Below are positions 1 to 14,300 of a stretch of 64,000 nucleotides of DNA, piece after piece. The notes under the pieces were generated by a model. That model was not told where the DNA came from. It ran no database searches and was given only the letters and a program-made list of their open reading frames with translations. Source of the stretch: Alviniconcha marisindica (lineage: Eukaryota; Mollusca; Gastropoda; Provannidae); assembly GCA_018857735.1 (NCBI GenBank), contig JABMCL010001087.1, positions 1,303,501 through 1,367,500 of the forward strand, in the 5' to 3' direction. Within the stretch, counting starts at the first letter, position 1, and each line of letters starts with the position of its first letter. Position numbers and translations under genes: made by a program.

Positions 1-5
1 AATGC

Positions 6-959
6 ATGGATGACAGGCTGCGTGTGTGTTTTCCTGTGACACCCAAAAGCAGCAAAAGTTGCACTCACTCTTACTTGCTCCATTTTCTCTTACAAAACAC
101 TTACTTGTTTGTTAAATAATAAGTATTATTTATTTTGTTATGAAAAACAAAGTACCATGTTGTCTATTTAACATTATGCTATCCACTACAACAAAATTAA
201 TGCAGCAAAAATTGTTCAAATGGAAATAGTTATGTGTCTTTATGAGTATAAAGACACATAACTATTTCCATTTGAACAGTTTTTGCTGCATTAATTTTGT
301 TGTAGTGGATAGCATAATGTTAAATAGACAACATGGTACTTTGTTTTTCATAACAAAATAAATAATACTTACTGTAATAAAAAGTTATTGATTTATCATT
401 TTCATCAAGAAACAAACAGCATTGTACATCTTGTTGAAATAGTAATGTTCAACATATTTCTTACATCATTTGCTGTTTATGTCAAGAAAGCTTAAATTTG
501 AGGGGAAAAAATCATCAAATCTTCCTTGTCACATATTGTTCTATTAAAGAATAACTGTTTATGTTTCAAAATGTGTTGCTTTTTATTCATTTAAAAATGT
601 TCAAGATTGGCTGTATGTTGAACGTTATGTATTGCAACAAACTATGCTAGCATGCTGTTCTGTGTGACACAGAACAACAACAGTTTACTTGGTAATACTC
701 ATGTGGATCACATCTTGTAAGATCAGTTGGGTTTTCACAGTTTACTGCATGATTAGCAGCACAGTGATGTGGGCTTGTTGTAATGTGTAATGTTCAACAT
801 CTTGTCACAAATCACACTGAAAGTCAAATTTCTCAGGAATGAAGAGCAGCACTGCCTTCTCCCTTCACTGGTGGATGACTTCACATGTGTTCATTCCAAA
901 AATGCATTACTCACTCACATCTTGTCAACTTTATTTTCTAGTACCTCTGTCCTCTTTTC
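6..959 (+). repeat. Long interspersed repeat, left copy
   Basis: This segment is near-identical to 60439-61249, starting ATGGATGACAGG and ending CTAGTACCTCTGTCC. It has no recognisable coding capacity. It differs from the right copy mainly by a 127-bp inverted duplication (121-370) and by what follows its end, where a TGCGCACCTTTTGGCACTAA terminus begins (961). Its outer boundary on the left may lie outside the window. The family is unknown; it is probably non-autonomous. Confidence 0.8.
121..370. repeat. 123-bp perfect-like inverted repeat (fold-back)
   Basis: Arms 121-243 and 248-370 are reverse complements with one clear mismatch, separated by a 4-base loop (GAGT). As RNA it would make a very stable long hairpin. 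The paralogous repeat at 60.55-60.68 kb has only the left arm followed directly by TACTTACAGTAATAAA, so the right arm is an inverted duplication of the left. Confidence 0.92.
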
Positions 960-960
960 T

Positions 961-990
961 TGCGCACCTTTTGGCACTAAGTCATATATA
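961..990 (+). repeat. Terminus shared with the 59.04-kb palindrome
   Basis: The 30 bases beginning TGCGCACCTTTTGGCACTAA and ending in an ATATATA run are identical to one arm of the palindrome at 59036-59100. They begin exactly where the left copy of the long repeat loses similarity to the right copy. This suggests an insertion end or element boundary. Confidence 0.7.
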
Positions 991-1706
991 CAATCACACT
1001 GGCAAGGTGAGATTAAGCTGGTGTGCCACACACAACGGTCGGTTGATTCATGCGCCATGGCATGACTTCATTGTTTCAATGTTGCACAAGTCCAACCAAC
1101 CAGCCAATCAGAAGCATATCTGAGTATTTGTGTAGACATTTTCACAGACCAAAGACTGCAAAGCTCAAACTGTGTTGGTGAAGAGAGTGTTTGGAATGCA
1201 AAAGTGTCCACGAACACTTCACGGTTCCTATTAAGAACCAGCTTAAGAACTGACGTCGATAAGAAATCACACAACCTGCTCTATATGGCTGTTCAAAGCC
1301 TTAGTTTCAAGCGGCAGAATAAACTTCAGAATGATTAAATGATCATGCCAATCCATAAACTGCAATTTGAAATGTAACAAACCCAACTTCATGCCTGTCT
1401 AGAATGATGGATGGTCATAGTTTTAGCTCTCAGCTTTACCCAAGTACCAGAGCTATCAGTATCGTATTTCACTTTTACCCAACTTCGCAAGGTCAAGATA
1501 ATAAAAGAAAAAAACAATTAAATCATATCATGAAGTCACCCACTTTACCTTAAGACTAACCTTATTAAGTATAAACATTTAATTAGCTCTGATTGTCTCA
1601 ATGGTGCCATATCACTGTCATAAATAAAGACTTGTTGAAACGCTCACCTTCAAATTTAGATTTCCACTACTGTCAATGTCAATAAACATTTTTGCTTCAT
1701 AACATT

Positions 1707-2504
1707 TTTATTTAAAAAAAATTAAGTGGCTATCCCTTTTGTGCCAGGTCACCTGGCTTAAAAAGACAGTTACTTAAGTTAGTAAGAAACAAAAATGTTT
1801 AATGTCAAAGAAGACAACACTGTTACATGGCAGGCTAACTAAACACAAAGTTAGGATAACTTTTCATTAAACAGTTAAACTGCAGTCTCAAAAGTATCAA
1901 ATATGTGTTTACAGAATAAAATTCTGAACAAAACATTCTTGGAACGATCCCTTCTAATATTTTTGTCCAAAAAGTTAATTGTGAATATAATGCATTCATG
2001 CTGCATACTGATAAATAGAATGCCATGAACAGAAAAGTCAAACTGATTCAGCATTCACTGAAGACAAGTACAGTAAACCTGCTGCATCGAATCTGCTAAA
2101 ATGAACCAGCTAAACTGTAATCAACATTATGTTGCAAAACCAAACACAGAAGTTTTTAAACATAACAACCACCTTACAACCACTTATCACTAGTGATTTT
2201 GGTAAAAAGGAAGAAAAGAAAAAAAAGGCTCACTGTGAAAGAAGGAAACTGACACAATAATTCTCTTCTAACTATACCTATGCTCAACACCTATGTCCTC
2301 TTGTCAATAAAAGAGTTTAAAAGATAGTTTCTAAGAAATGAAAGCACCAAAAGGTCCCTTTAGAACTGACCATCCAGCATCTCAGCACAAAACATGCACA
2401 CTGACCTCCAACAACAAAATTGACCACTAAAGAACTCAACAAACACAATGCAGTGTGGATACACTGAACACAAATCATCCACTCACATACTCTCTTCCTG
2501 TCTC
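1707..2504 (-). terminator. WTAP: WTAP 3' UTR with candidate poly(A) signal
   Basis: Downstream of the WTAP stop there is about 0.8 kb of AT-rich sequence without a gene. A canonical AATAAA on the minus strand (1712-1707) lies in an A/T-rich setting and is the first good candidate I found. Other, weaker sites could also be used. Confidence 0.4.
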
Positions 2505-5500
2505 TCATTTTTCACTCTCCCCACCCGATGGAGACACCCCTTCCAATCCCCCATTGCGGATAGGATTTGCATCAGGTGTCACTGTTTTCAGGTCCACATT
2601 ACCTGGCTTGTTGTAGTCTCTGTCTCCTTTTGGAAGGCTGTCTGCTGTTTGATTATCATGCTGCACCTTTGTCGCCGAAACACTTTGGGCTTGATCACAT
2701 GCCTGGTCTGTGCGCAGGTCTGAAGTGTCTGCCGTTGCCAATGAACAGTCGTGTTGGCTGTTTTCCACCACAGCTTCTGTAGTCCTGCCATTCGCTTGTT
2801 GTTTCTGAGCACCATCTATGTCATCTCCCCCTCCGCTACTCCTCTTGCCCAGCCCCTGGCTGGGGGTTTGCTGCGTAGTCTCTGCTTTCAGGGCGGAAGT
2901 CTGAGGACTAAGGGAATCTGTAGTTCGTGCCTTGTTGGCTTCACTGCCAGTCGCACCGGTACTCTTGGTCTCTGATCTCACCTCCACAACACTGGGCACC
3001 TCTGCACTGCTGTTGCATGTAGTCTCTGGTATACAGCCATCACCCCCACACGTCCCAACACCATCACCACCACCACCAATATTGCTGTCTGCTGATGTCA
3101 CACTGTTGATGCTGCTGTTTGTTTTTGCAGGCTCTTGCTTTACTGACGATGAGGTGGCTTGTGATGTCCTTAATCGAGCAAGATCTGCTTCTAAGGTGGC
3201 AGAATGTTCTTTTGTATCCTTAAGTTGTTGCTGCAGCACGTAGATCATGCTCTGCATTCCCTCTACGTCCTCCTCCAGTTCACTGACAAACTCGTTCATC
3301 TCTGTCACCATATAAAATACAGCAAACAATTACACATTGAAAAACTGAGATACATCAATAGATATATACCAGTCATCTACTTGTTAGTGCCAAACAACAA
3401 GCAGTTAAACAAAACATGCCTATTTCATCAAAACTGTAAATGTCCTATTCAATAATTACACTACTGGAGCTCCGAAACAGACCATCTGTTTAAAAAATAA
3501 AGTGCCAAGTAAAGCCAAGAGTTTTGTCATCAGAAAATGCCTATCATCTCTTTTGAATAATCATCAGTCAAAATGGAATTATATAGGTGGTCTAGTCCAC
3601 TGAAAAGGCTGCATAAATAGTGTCAAATAAGGCCAAGATTTTGTCACCAGGAAATGCCTATTATCTCCTTTCAACAGTCATCAGTCAAAATGGAATTATA
3701 TGTGTGGTCGTCCATTCATCAAAATGAAATTGTATGTGTGGTCTAACCTGTTCAATTAATGTGTGTTCTAGTCCACTCAAATAACAATCACACAAAGTCT
3801 AAATTAGTGCATTTTCTCGAAACAGAAACCAAATTGATAAAGCATCAGACTCTACTGATAGGAATCAAATAATGAGACACATAGAAGTTTTTCACTCTAT
3901 TTCTGTTTCTTAAAAATCAGCATTGGACAGTGTGTTGCCATTTTGTGCTCAGCAGTCAGTACCATGGACATCATAAAGCCAGACTGTGTGGTGAAAGTAT
4001 CAAATACTTCACAATCTAACCTTTTTCTGATCTCCTTTTGCTAAACAGTGAACCAGCAAGGCTGCACTTTGAGGTGCTCATATTTAAAACAAAAAAGTAC
4101 TTCTTAGGTACTAACTTTGGCTTTAACAGAATGACCAAATGAAAAAAACAGATCAAAAATATTTGCACATTTTCTACATTTTCAGGCTAACTTGTGCCTT
4201 CTGTTTGGTTCCCATTTAAGCTAGTTGAAAGAAGAAGAAAAAACTTTCATTTAAAGAATCTGAAAGAAGAAATATCTTTCCCAAACAGGGCAGCCAACAC
4301 TAAAGTAACAGATAAAGTGCAGGTAAACTTGTTCATTGAGGCCAATACCCAAGAACAGCATTTATCTGCCAGTGAGAATCCACTCTTAAATGTAACAAAG
4401 CAAAGCAAAAGGCCCATCAATGACAGCCATTTTGAAGTTACTGTAAAGAAATGCAAGAATAATTCCTGGCAGTAGAAATACACCTCTTTCTCATAGATTG
4501 ACAACTGAGAGGCACACAAGGCAATTCTAATTTTTAGTACTTCAGGTTAGATACTATTTGTATACGTTCAAGTGACAATACTTCCTAATCCTATACAGAC
4601 TTTGCAAGGCATTCAGTGTAATATGACTTCCCTCTAGCACTTCCAAAATCACATACTGGCTAAAGGCACTTGATATAGAGTGCAGTCCAACAGTGCGAGA
4701 AGAGTTATGCTTGCCTTTCTGGTTGACCCTCACATGACTAGACACAGTTAGCACTTGTGATCACTGCTGGAGTTCATAAACAGTAATGCTGCTTTACACT
4801 TGCTCAGAATCAGGTGAACCATCTACCATCAAAAATGTAACTGACAATTGCCAAAGCTCTAAGAGTTTGCACAAAAATGCATTCTTCTTGTACAAAGCTG
4901 TCAAATGGCTGCAGACTCTTCAGCAACATCACACTTTTCGTCACCTGTTGTCAGAACATGGCAGTTTGTACACTGCTGCTTCAATGAAGCTAAATACAGC
5001 TGCAATTCAACATACTCCATATCAACTACCTTTGCCATAGTTAAGGAATAGAATTGTGGAAACACACCATCCTGGTTGGTCTTCATTTCAGCCACCATGG
5101 TCTTGTGAAGAGCAATCTCTGCTTCCAGTTTTGCTGTGCGCCCAGATGATATCATCTTGCCTAACTCCTCATTCTCTTGGAGAAGCATGCGACATTTTGC
5201 CATGAGTCGCTTGCCCATTTGACTGAAATAGCAACAGATTTTTACTCCTTACTCAAGTAGCAAGACACAAACAGGCAAACACAAAAATGGACCAGGCACT
5301 GAAGCTGAAGAAAGAATGACATCACTAAATGAGAGGATCATGAGGTATGAAATACAACAGCACCCACACCACAAATAACAACAAATGAACAAAAGTTGGG
5401 ATGTCAAGCTGCACAGCATCTCCTGGTCATCATCTCGAAAGTGAATGCCTGAGTGAAATAAAAAACTAAAAAACTTTGAATTAAAAGCAAACCACAGCAA

Positions 5501-6586
5501 CAAAAATCAAAGGGTAAAATTCTTAGTATATATATTTATAGTTAGAATGAAACAATACTCTGAAGATTATTAGTACATATATATTTATTTTATAGTTAGA
5601 ATGAAACAATCAATGATCTGAAGATTATTAAGCATTTATCATCGAAACAATCAATGATCTGAAGATTATTAAGCATTTATCATCTGAATGAAGCAATAAG
5701 AGCAAATTTAGTTTTACTCCACACATATAATGAGCATGATGAAGTATTTAGGGGCTAAATGTTTACTCTGAACATACTAGGCTATGCCACAAAGCAGCAC
5801 AATTTTGTAAAATACTCCACACGGTCACTCTCAAGTGTTGACACCATAGCAAATGGCACATGTATAACCAACATACACAATTTTTATCTTTTTTCTACCC
5901 AACAAATCACTGATTTCATGCAATGTCAAAAGTTTGTTTTACACAACTTTTCATTTGATAATAGTACTTTATCCCTGATGACCAATAAGGTCACTTGATC
6001 AGACAGGAGAGAGAGGGATGGTTAACAAGGGAGTATGAAGGGTTGGAAAATAACTAAAAGCTGGAAATAAACAACTTACCTCTTCTAAAAAATAATTAAG
6101 TTAATAACATTAACATGAAAACAAAAAGAAGTACAAGCCGGAAAAGTGTAAGTTCAGCTGACCCACATTCAAATCAGAAAGATGAAACTTTTCTGTTTGT
6201 TTTGTAAAGTTTCTTATTCTTTCCCCATTTCCTCCAATTCTCAGTATTCTATATCAATTCTGTCAAATAGTCCAAGGACATCAAAATCTTTATTAATGAT
6301 CAAGTATCTGCAAAAATGCAAATACTAGCTTCTTAGCAGGAAAGGCTTCTGTTGGGTTCTTATATACTTTCTTCAGACATCTTCATGATCACGTCTGCAT
6401 ATAACAACTATATGAAGTTGGATTCTCATGAAAACAGAACTTTCAAGGGGCTTTTTAAATCCACTGTGACTTTGGTTTAAATAATTTTAAGTACCAATGA
6501 CAAATGTCACTGTCTGATCTACATAACTGTACAGCTGTATAGTCTAACCATGACTGGACTAGAACATGGACAATGTACAGTTAGTT

Positions 6587-6655
<69 letters not shown>

Positions 6656-9600
6656 TGTGTTGTTGTTGTTGTTGCTTTTTAGTTTTTTTGATGTTGTTGC
6701 TTTTGTGTGTTTTGTTGTTGTTATTTTGTTGTTGTCATTTTTGTTTTTTTGTTGGGGGGGGGGGGGGGGGAGAGAGATCAGGAACTGTATCTTTATACCA
6801 TATTGAAATCTAGTCAACATATTTAATAATCATACAGTTTAAACTTGATTGGTAAGAATTGATTAAGTATTACAACTTTCAGTTTCAACACCAGTGTTAC
6901 AAAGAAAAAAGAAAGAAAAAAAGATTGACTTTGTCTTGATGCCAATTATCAAAATTACAGTGTGTAAACAAAAATGGCACTAAACTATATAAAGTTTCTA
7001 CCACAGTCCAGAAGCAGCTTAACAGTAACAGTGATACTGATAATTACACAGACATCCAGTTCCAAAGTTCAATTCTGTGGTGCAATTTTGTTGTTGTTGT
7101 TTTTGTTTTGGTCACGTTGTTTTTGTAAAGAACTGAAACTGAATTTTCATGCCAAATTCCCTTTCATTAATATGTATTTCTTGTGCTTAGTTCATTGTGT
7201 CAAATATCTACATGCAACAAAATATTCATCTTAGCTCTTACAAAATAGAAGAGTCTCTTTTGTGCCAATGCCATGTATGTTTTGGTGTTCGACATGCTGA
7301 ACCTATTACTTGGCATGAAGATTCCTTGGAACACAAGGAGTCTATATATCCATAGTATGGATAACTCATCCCTTGCTAAATAACACAGTAACAGTAACAC
7401 TAAAGATTACTGACACAAACAAGTTGGTCTATGAAGGAAAGACAGGGTGATATATAAACTTAACTGTGGCCCAGTTTCTCAGGTAGTCCTGTAGTCTAAT
7501 GGTTAGCACTCCAGACTCTCAGATCAGTGATTCCAAGTTCAAATGTCAGTGGAACCTTAAAAGAATCCCATCTCTCCCACCCCCCACCCCTTATTTAGTT
7601 GGCACTACACCCAAAGCATCGAAACATGTGCAGTCATTTTTTTCTGTGCAAGTTTGGAAATAAAATGACAAGATAGTCTACACTGCTACATAACATGCAT
7701 GTGTTATTATTACAAAAAAATCTGATCAAAAGAATGTGTTTACAAGCAATGCACTGTGGATTGTACATTCTTTTCTTTTTTTCATCTTAACTTTACCTTT
7801 TTATTAACCATGGAGGCTTTACTGCTTGTGCCCTTGCTGCCTGGGCATTTTAAGCCTTGCTGCTAAAAACAACAACACAGCCGCTGTGTTCAGAGCTCAT
7901 TATTTCCATTTCTACACAAGGCAGAGCTGCCAAAATTTGCACACTTTATTAAAATGAACAGGTGTGGCACACACACACATGTGTTTGAGAAGTTAACCAG
8001 ACCAGAATGCACTGACTGATGTCACAGCTTTAAAGACTGCATCACCACTTTCTAAAATACAACTCCCAACATAAAGACAGAAGTGCATACCCCCCCCCCC
8101 CCCCCCCAGCAGAATGGCTGTATCTTGATTCTTATCTCTCAAGCCAGTGTACTGTCAGAAAGAAATTAAGAAAAGATGAATCCATTTAAATACAGACTTT
8201 AGTCAAACCTTGCAGGATGGGAAACTGGTATTGTCAAGACACTTTACTGTAGGATACAAAAGATGCACATGTACCATCAACAGTTTAAAAAGAGTACCAC
8301 AATCTCAATTTTCAAGAACCGTGCCAAATTTTACTGATTTACAAGGGTTTCTAGTGCCTTAGAAAGTGATCACCAACATTATTATTATTCTACATATGCA
8401 ACAAATTATACCACACCATACACTTTTAGCTCAGCTTTTTTGGCAAATCAAAGGCACTACAGTGGCTATTCTACTATAGTCCTTTTAGATTGTTATTATT
8501 TGTGGCATCAAGAAACAGCCCCTCAAATTGTGTGTACATGTTTTACTTGTCACAATTTGCAAAATGCACAATTACGTGCAATTCAAAACTGCCTCATACA
8601 CACAAATAATGTAGGGACATAGGGACAGTCAACAATGAAAAATCTAAAAGTGGGGGGTCCATGCGCTGTAGAATGCCTCAAGTGGGGTCCACAGACAAGG
8701 ATCTGGAGTGGTTCAAGGAGACAAGAACCCCTCAAGTTGATGAATATTTTCTGTGTTTTTTTCACGGGGAAAGGGGTAAGGAGCCAAAGAAAGAAAGAGG
8801 GAAAAACCCTACTTTTTCAAGCTTTCAAATTAACATATAAAGTTGCCATATAATATCAAAGTTTGCAAGATTCTCTGTTTTGCAACTATTTATCCATCCA
8901 TATTACAGGCATACATGGAATCTAGTCACAGTTGATGTTTTGTTGCTTTTGTTTTTTTCAATTGCCAGTTTTACCTACAAATGAGATAATGAACTAACAG
9001 ACTGTGTCCATTGAAAGAACGGAAGAAAAAGAAACCCTTAAATTCTACAGCTAAGAATGCAATGTCAATTTAAAAAATAAAAATAAAAACAATAGTAAAA
9101 ACAAAAATGGTGGCAGAAAGGAAAAAAAGTTTGTTTATGTTTTTTTTAAATCTGGTCAATACCTGCTTCACAATCACATACTGATACTGAAAATATCTGA
9201 CAGAAATCAGTTTACTTTGGCTAACCATTATAAGGTTTATCAAAAGTGAAAATACAGCAGGATCTGCTATGACTCATGTAGACAGATAGTGATGTTTTCT
9301 CATGCACAGCGGTCATAGTTAATTAGTTTTATGGTGTACCAGTGTTTGATACTGGTCATATCATAATCTTCATGGCAAAACTGCCATCTGCTCTCAGCTC
9401 AACTTTGCTTGATTCAAAATCTTTGAAGTGTGAAATTGTTTTGCAAGTCAAGCCACAAGTAACAAGCCTCACAAATATATGTGGACAAATGGTTCTCATA
9501 TGCTTGTTCCAAAACAGTTTAACAGTTTTAGATAGATCAGTCTTTGTTAGTTTGTTTTGTCTCTATGTACTGAATCTCAAACAGTTCAAATGTAACATGT

Positions 9601-9851
9601 AACAGAATGAGAATGTACTGTGTGAGAATAGTCAGCAAAAATGGACCCAGTGTCAAAACTGGCAGAGAACCATATAACGTTTTAAAAGATTTACAACAAT
9701 ATTATTTTTTATGAGCCATGGAGTTCCAAAATAATAATACTGATGTGTACCTTAAGTGTCTAAACTGCACAGGCTCTAAGCACTTACACATTCTTTAAGT
9801 GTACATACAATTGTCAAGATTCAATGCATCACACACACACACACACACACA

Positions 9852-9892
<41 letters not shown>

Positions 9893-11336
9893 TTGTAACT
9901 CAGGGCAATGGGACTGTAGAAAAGGTTCTTGAAATGAGGAAGGTTTTCAAGGAAGATTTGAAACAACCGACACAGGCAGAATGATGGACAGAAACAGGCA
10001 GTTGGTTCCAGACAGTTGGGACATGGTAATGGAAATTGCCAATTTTGTGCCAATGGGCAGAATCTGACAACCATTTTTAGCCTCAGGCTACCACTGTTGA
10101 ATCTTGAATTGCTTGGTCTGGTGCTGCACCACCCCCCCTCCCCACTCCACCCACCTCAATTCAAAGTCAATCACATTTATTTGAAGTTGGATAACTCCAG
10201 TGTTTCTGTACAAGTCTGCACCAAACTTTGCAGGATGATAGAAGAGGTGATAGAGTATTTCACGACTTAAGAAAAACATGGGTAGCCATGACAACAGCTT
10301 GGTGGTAACCTTCACAGAAAAGTGTGCAACATGCAACAAAAAGAAAATAGTTAAAAATGAATCTGGGAAAAATGTCTAATCAATATTAATGACAATGAGT
10401 ACTTGCCTTTGTCCACTTCCCCAGTAAAATAATTTTTGGGCTCAAAAACTAAGCCTCACTATCAGTGTGCCAAAACAATATTTGATGCACTTCCTCCTCC
10501 AATCCATGTTTTAAAATAGAAAAACTATTTTTTAACCATTTTTGACAATTAAAATGCATGCAAAAAAATGGGTCTTTAACAAAGTGAAATGTAACTCAAG
10601 GGAAAAAATTCTGAACATGATCAACTGGGAAAAATGTGGATTTGCACAAAGAATGAAGTGGTTTTATTCATTATAGACACATTCAGTGAATGATGTAAAC
10701 CACTTTCCTGAACAAAGGTACACACTGTACGTATGAGCAAAGGGAGGCAAACATCTATATTTCCTTCCATATCATGTGTGCCATTTTTGAAAACAACTGA
10801 ATGAATTTGCAAATTACCCCCCCCCCCCTTTTTTTAAAATTTTCTTGGGGTGTGGGGCAAGGAGGCCAAGTATGTTCAATCAATCATGCCTTAACAGGAA
10901 AGGGACTGATTTGCCAATTAATTGCATCCCTCTTCCCCTGATTTCTCTTTTTCAAAAGAGAAAACAAGTATTTCACTTTATAATTATGCTTGTTACTTCA
11001 GTGTTTTTGTTTGTTGTTTTTTGTCCACATACATTACCATTTTAGATAACTGTCCTGTTCAAAAAAAATCAAAAAAAAATCCCTATCAGTTCAATCTTTA
11101 AAATTTCATTAAGTGTAACTTTAAAATTCAAAATATTTAGGCCACTAAGACTCGTACGAAAGTATAAACAATAACTGGAGGTTGTCACATGCAAAGTGAA
11201 ACAGCAGCTAACATACACAGGCTCAGATTTTTTTAACATTATTTTTATTTACTTTTTTCAAGCACTTGGGAAAGATATGTTGTCTCCCTTACACTGGTTT
11301 CTCTCACTAATCAAATATTTGCCCCAGCTATGAAAA

Positions 11337-11393
<57 letters not shown>

Positions 11394-14300
11394 CTACTGG
11401 CAACGTAAAATAAACCATACAAAGCTTGAACTTGATCAGTTAAAAATCCAACCTCTCCACTTGAGAAAACAACATTTAAAAAAAAAAAAAAAAAAATTGC
11501 TGCCAAAGGTGGCTGGATATCCTTATGAGCACCTATCAGTGTATACCATCTACTCATTTTTTATGCCAGTCAAAACCTGCCCAATATCAGATTAAATATT
11601 ACAGTTAAGGACATCAGCCTGGTCACTCTTTCCCATACTACCCCAGGTATGGATATATCCATGCCAATGACCTTTCCTTTCCTACCAGGTACAGATATAT
11701 CAATAGTCAGTCCCTACATTGCTATTGCTCTTGCTCAGCACTAAACCCTGTTTGGTTCACAATATCAGCCTGGACCACATCCTGAATGATAGTACCATTT
11801 AATGTGAATTTCTTGTACTTGTGGGTTCTTCAGTTAAAGACCCTTTTTGGGTTGTTTTTTTTTTACCAGCGATGATCAACAAGAGTCAAATTTTCAATGC
11901 TGGTGAAGCTGCTGAAATAATGAATTATGACAGTGATGAAATGGAGGAATCAACCTAATATGAAGCAGAGTCTGATGAGGAATTAGACCTGTCAGTTATC
12001 CAAATGTTATTCCTCCACTTTTGGTCACAGTCTCTACATTAGTTCCAAAGTTGTGCCATGTTTTGATATATCCATGAATTTGACTATTATATGGCAGCTC
12101 CACCAGCGGTCTGAGGCACAAAGAAGGCTCAGCACAAGTGAAGTAAAAATGTTTCCCAAAAAATCAAGCCTTAAAGTCACTCTTAGACTAACGTGCATGG
12201 CAAAAATTAATACAATACTGTTTGAACTCCAAACCATACACAATTAAACATGACTTCTGAGGGAAATTCATTATCGGGGACACTGTGTAAATGTTTCTAA
12301 ATAGAACAAATTATCACAGCCAGCTGGAGACATACTACAAACTGATACTCTTTTTTTTAAGTAACACAACAATAACATTTTTAAAAATGATAATAAATGC
12401 ATAAATCAGTAAAACAGATAAAATTCATTGCACATACTCAATAATCAGACTAAGCACAGAGAGGACACACTGAAAAATAATGGATGATCTCCCTTGCTGG
12501 CACACAAGTAACAGCCCCATCGTATTTGTAGACCACTCGAAGCAGAAGAATCAGCTCCTGGTATTCAGTAGGTGTGTGACAGGCATGCATGTCATGCAGA
12601 AACTGAAGACTGGAACAGGATGACAGTAAACTTCCCTCCATCTGTTGCTTGTGTTCTGAGCTTCACGAAAAATGACACAGAATAATTTTACAAAATTGGC
12701 AGATCAGCTCCTGGTGCTATCATCTGCTGCCAATGAAAATGAATACAGGTGGCTCACTGAGGATTTAAAGCAACCAGCTCCTGTTTGGTAAGTAACCTCC
12801 ATTAAGAAAGCTTGAAGTGGACGAAAAAGAATCAGATCCTGGCATCCTCAACACACAGTGGCAAATGCTGATACAAAGAGGCTTGAAGCTGAACTTGCTG
12901 AATACGAAAGTGTGGAGAAAACAGAATCAAGCTGTTGAAAATGCTGGGTAAAACTTCACTGAAGACACAAAATGGAATACCGACTTTCCAACAACCACAC
13001 ATTATCTGATGTATCAGCTTCATTTCTTTTCTCTTTCTGTGCAGATTTTCCACCAATGTCTTCTTCTTCTTTTTTTCTCCTCCTCACTCTCTTGCTCCAC
13101 ATCCCGAACCCCTTGAAACACTGTCATTCAAAGCAGGGGTGACAGAATGCACACACATGGCCAATTCTCATGCACATTCTCAATCTCACTACACCACACA
13201 AAACAGCTGAATGTCCAAGTGTCGCACATTTGTAGCCTACCACACATCAGGATCCACAGAAACGTCAACAGTTCTGGCAGCTTTGTAGTCAACACACACT
13301 CCAGCATGAAAAACTCCACAGCAGATAAAAATGCTGAAGCTGGCCTTAGGAAAAAAACTATCTTATACCGTCTTTATTCTTCTTTTCTTTTTTTCTTTTG
13401 ACATGTTCCTGCATGCCATTTCTTCACAAACACACTTCAACAAATGAAGTATTAGTGAGGTATTGACTAACACATGGCTAAACACTAGATATTTTTGACA
13501 GTACCTTAATGATGATAAAATTGAAATGGATGATGATGGTGGTGGTAATAATAATGACCTGAGAAAAGAGAGGGAGAGAGTCTGTGGTGATGTCACACAA
13601 TGCAGAAAGAACACAGGCACCCAATCCAAACCTTTCCATGTAAAGGTAGCACATCTTTGCACGGTAATAAATACACAAGATATAACCGTCAATAAAGTTC
13701 ACACAAAGTTCATCTGTTATCAAGTGTACCCTAAACAGTTTAATAGATCATTAAAAAATGTACCATTATCCTAAACGTGATGACCCAAAAATATCTGCTG
13801 CATATGATGGAAGTATGAGCAGTCAATATGTGACTTATTTGTAAATAAAGGGAGGTGACATAAAATGCCTCTCAAATATTACACTGATTCCATTCTCTGT
13901 CCTTTAATTTTTTCTTTATGAGTTTATCAATCTGTAGCATAATTGGAGACAAACTGAACGAACATTCTTTAATCAATTATTCAAGGTCTGGTGTGTATAA
14001 AACGTTAGGTTTTATACAAATGACTTATCTCTGTAATCTTTTTTTCAGCCCAACAGTCCCTACTTGTGGGTTCAGCTGTGTTAGTTTATTTTCTACACGT
14101 CTCTTTCTGCCAATATCTGTTTTGCAAAAACCATTGTCTTGCTTATTTGTTTCTGTTTTCTTAATGTACATCAAATTCTGTTCAAATTAAAAGCATTCTG
14201 CACAACACCAAATTCTACACCATTGTACCACTCAGAATAAAGTATATGGAAAATGTTTCAGAAGTGATCTTGAGTGATTTTTCTCTCTAAATGAGATTTT

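Noticed and set aside
121..370. A CRISPR-like or bacterial palindromic array
   Set aside because: There is one inverted pair only, no spaced direct repeats, and the DNA is clearly eukaryotic with introns.
2588..3243. Overlapping frames on both strands across the WTAP last exon
   Set aside because: Shadows of the WTAP coding exon; only the frame ending at 2505 continues the family sequence.
4194..4475. 93-codon plus-strand frame with protein-like composition
   Set aside because: It starts at a non-ATG codon right after a stop, lies in a WTAP intron, matches no family I know and is no longer than chance allows for 64 kb in six frames.
6550..6820. Open frames of Cys-Val, Thr-His and Asn repeats on both strands
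   Set aside because: They are translations of the GT and TTG microsatellites, not genes.
7486..7570. A functional tRNA gene
   Set aside because: Box A and box B are present but the cloverleaf does not close and box B is degraded. Better explained as a SINE head.
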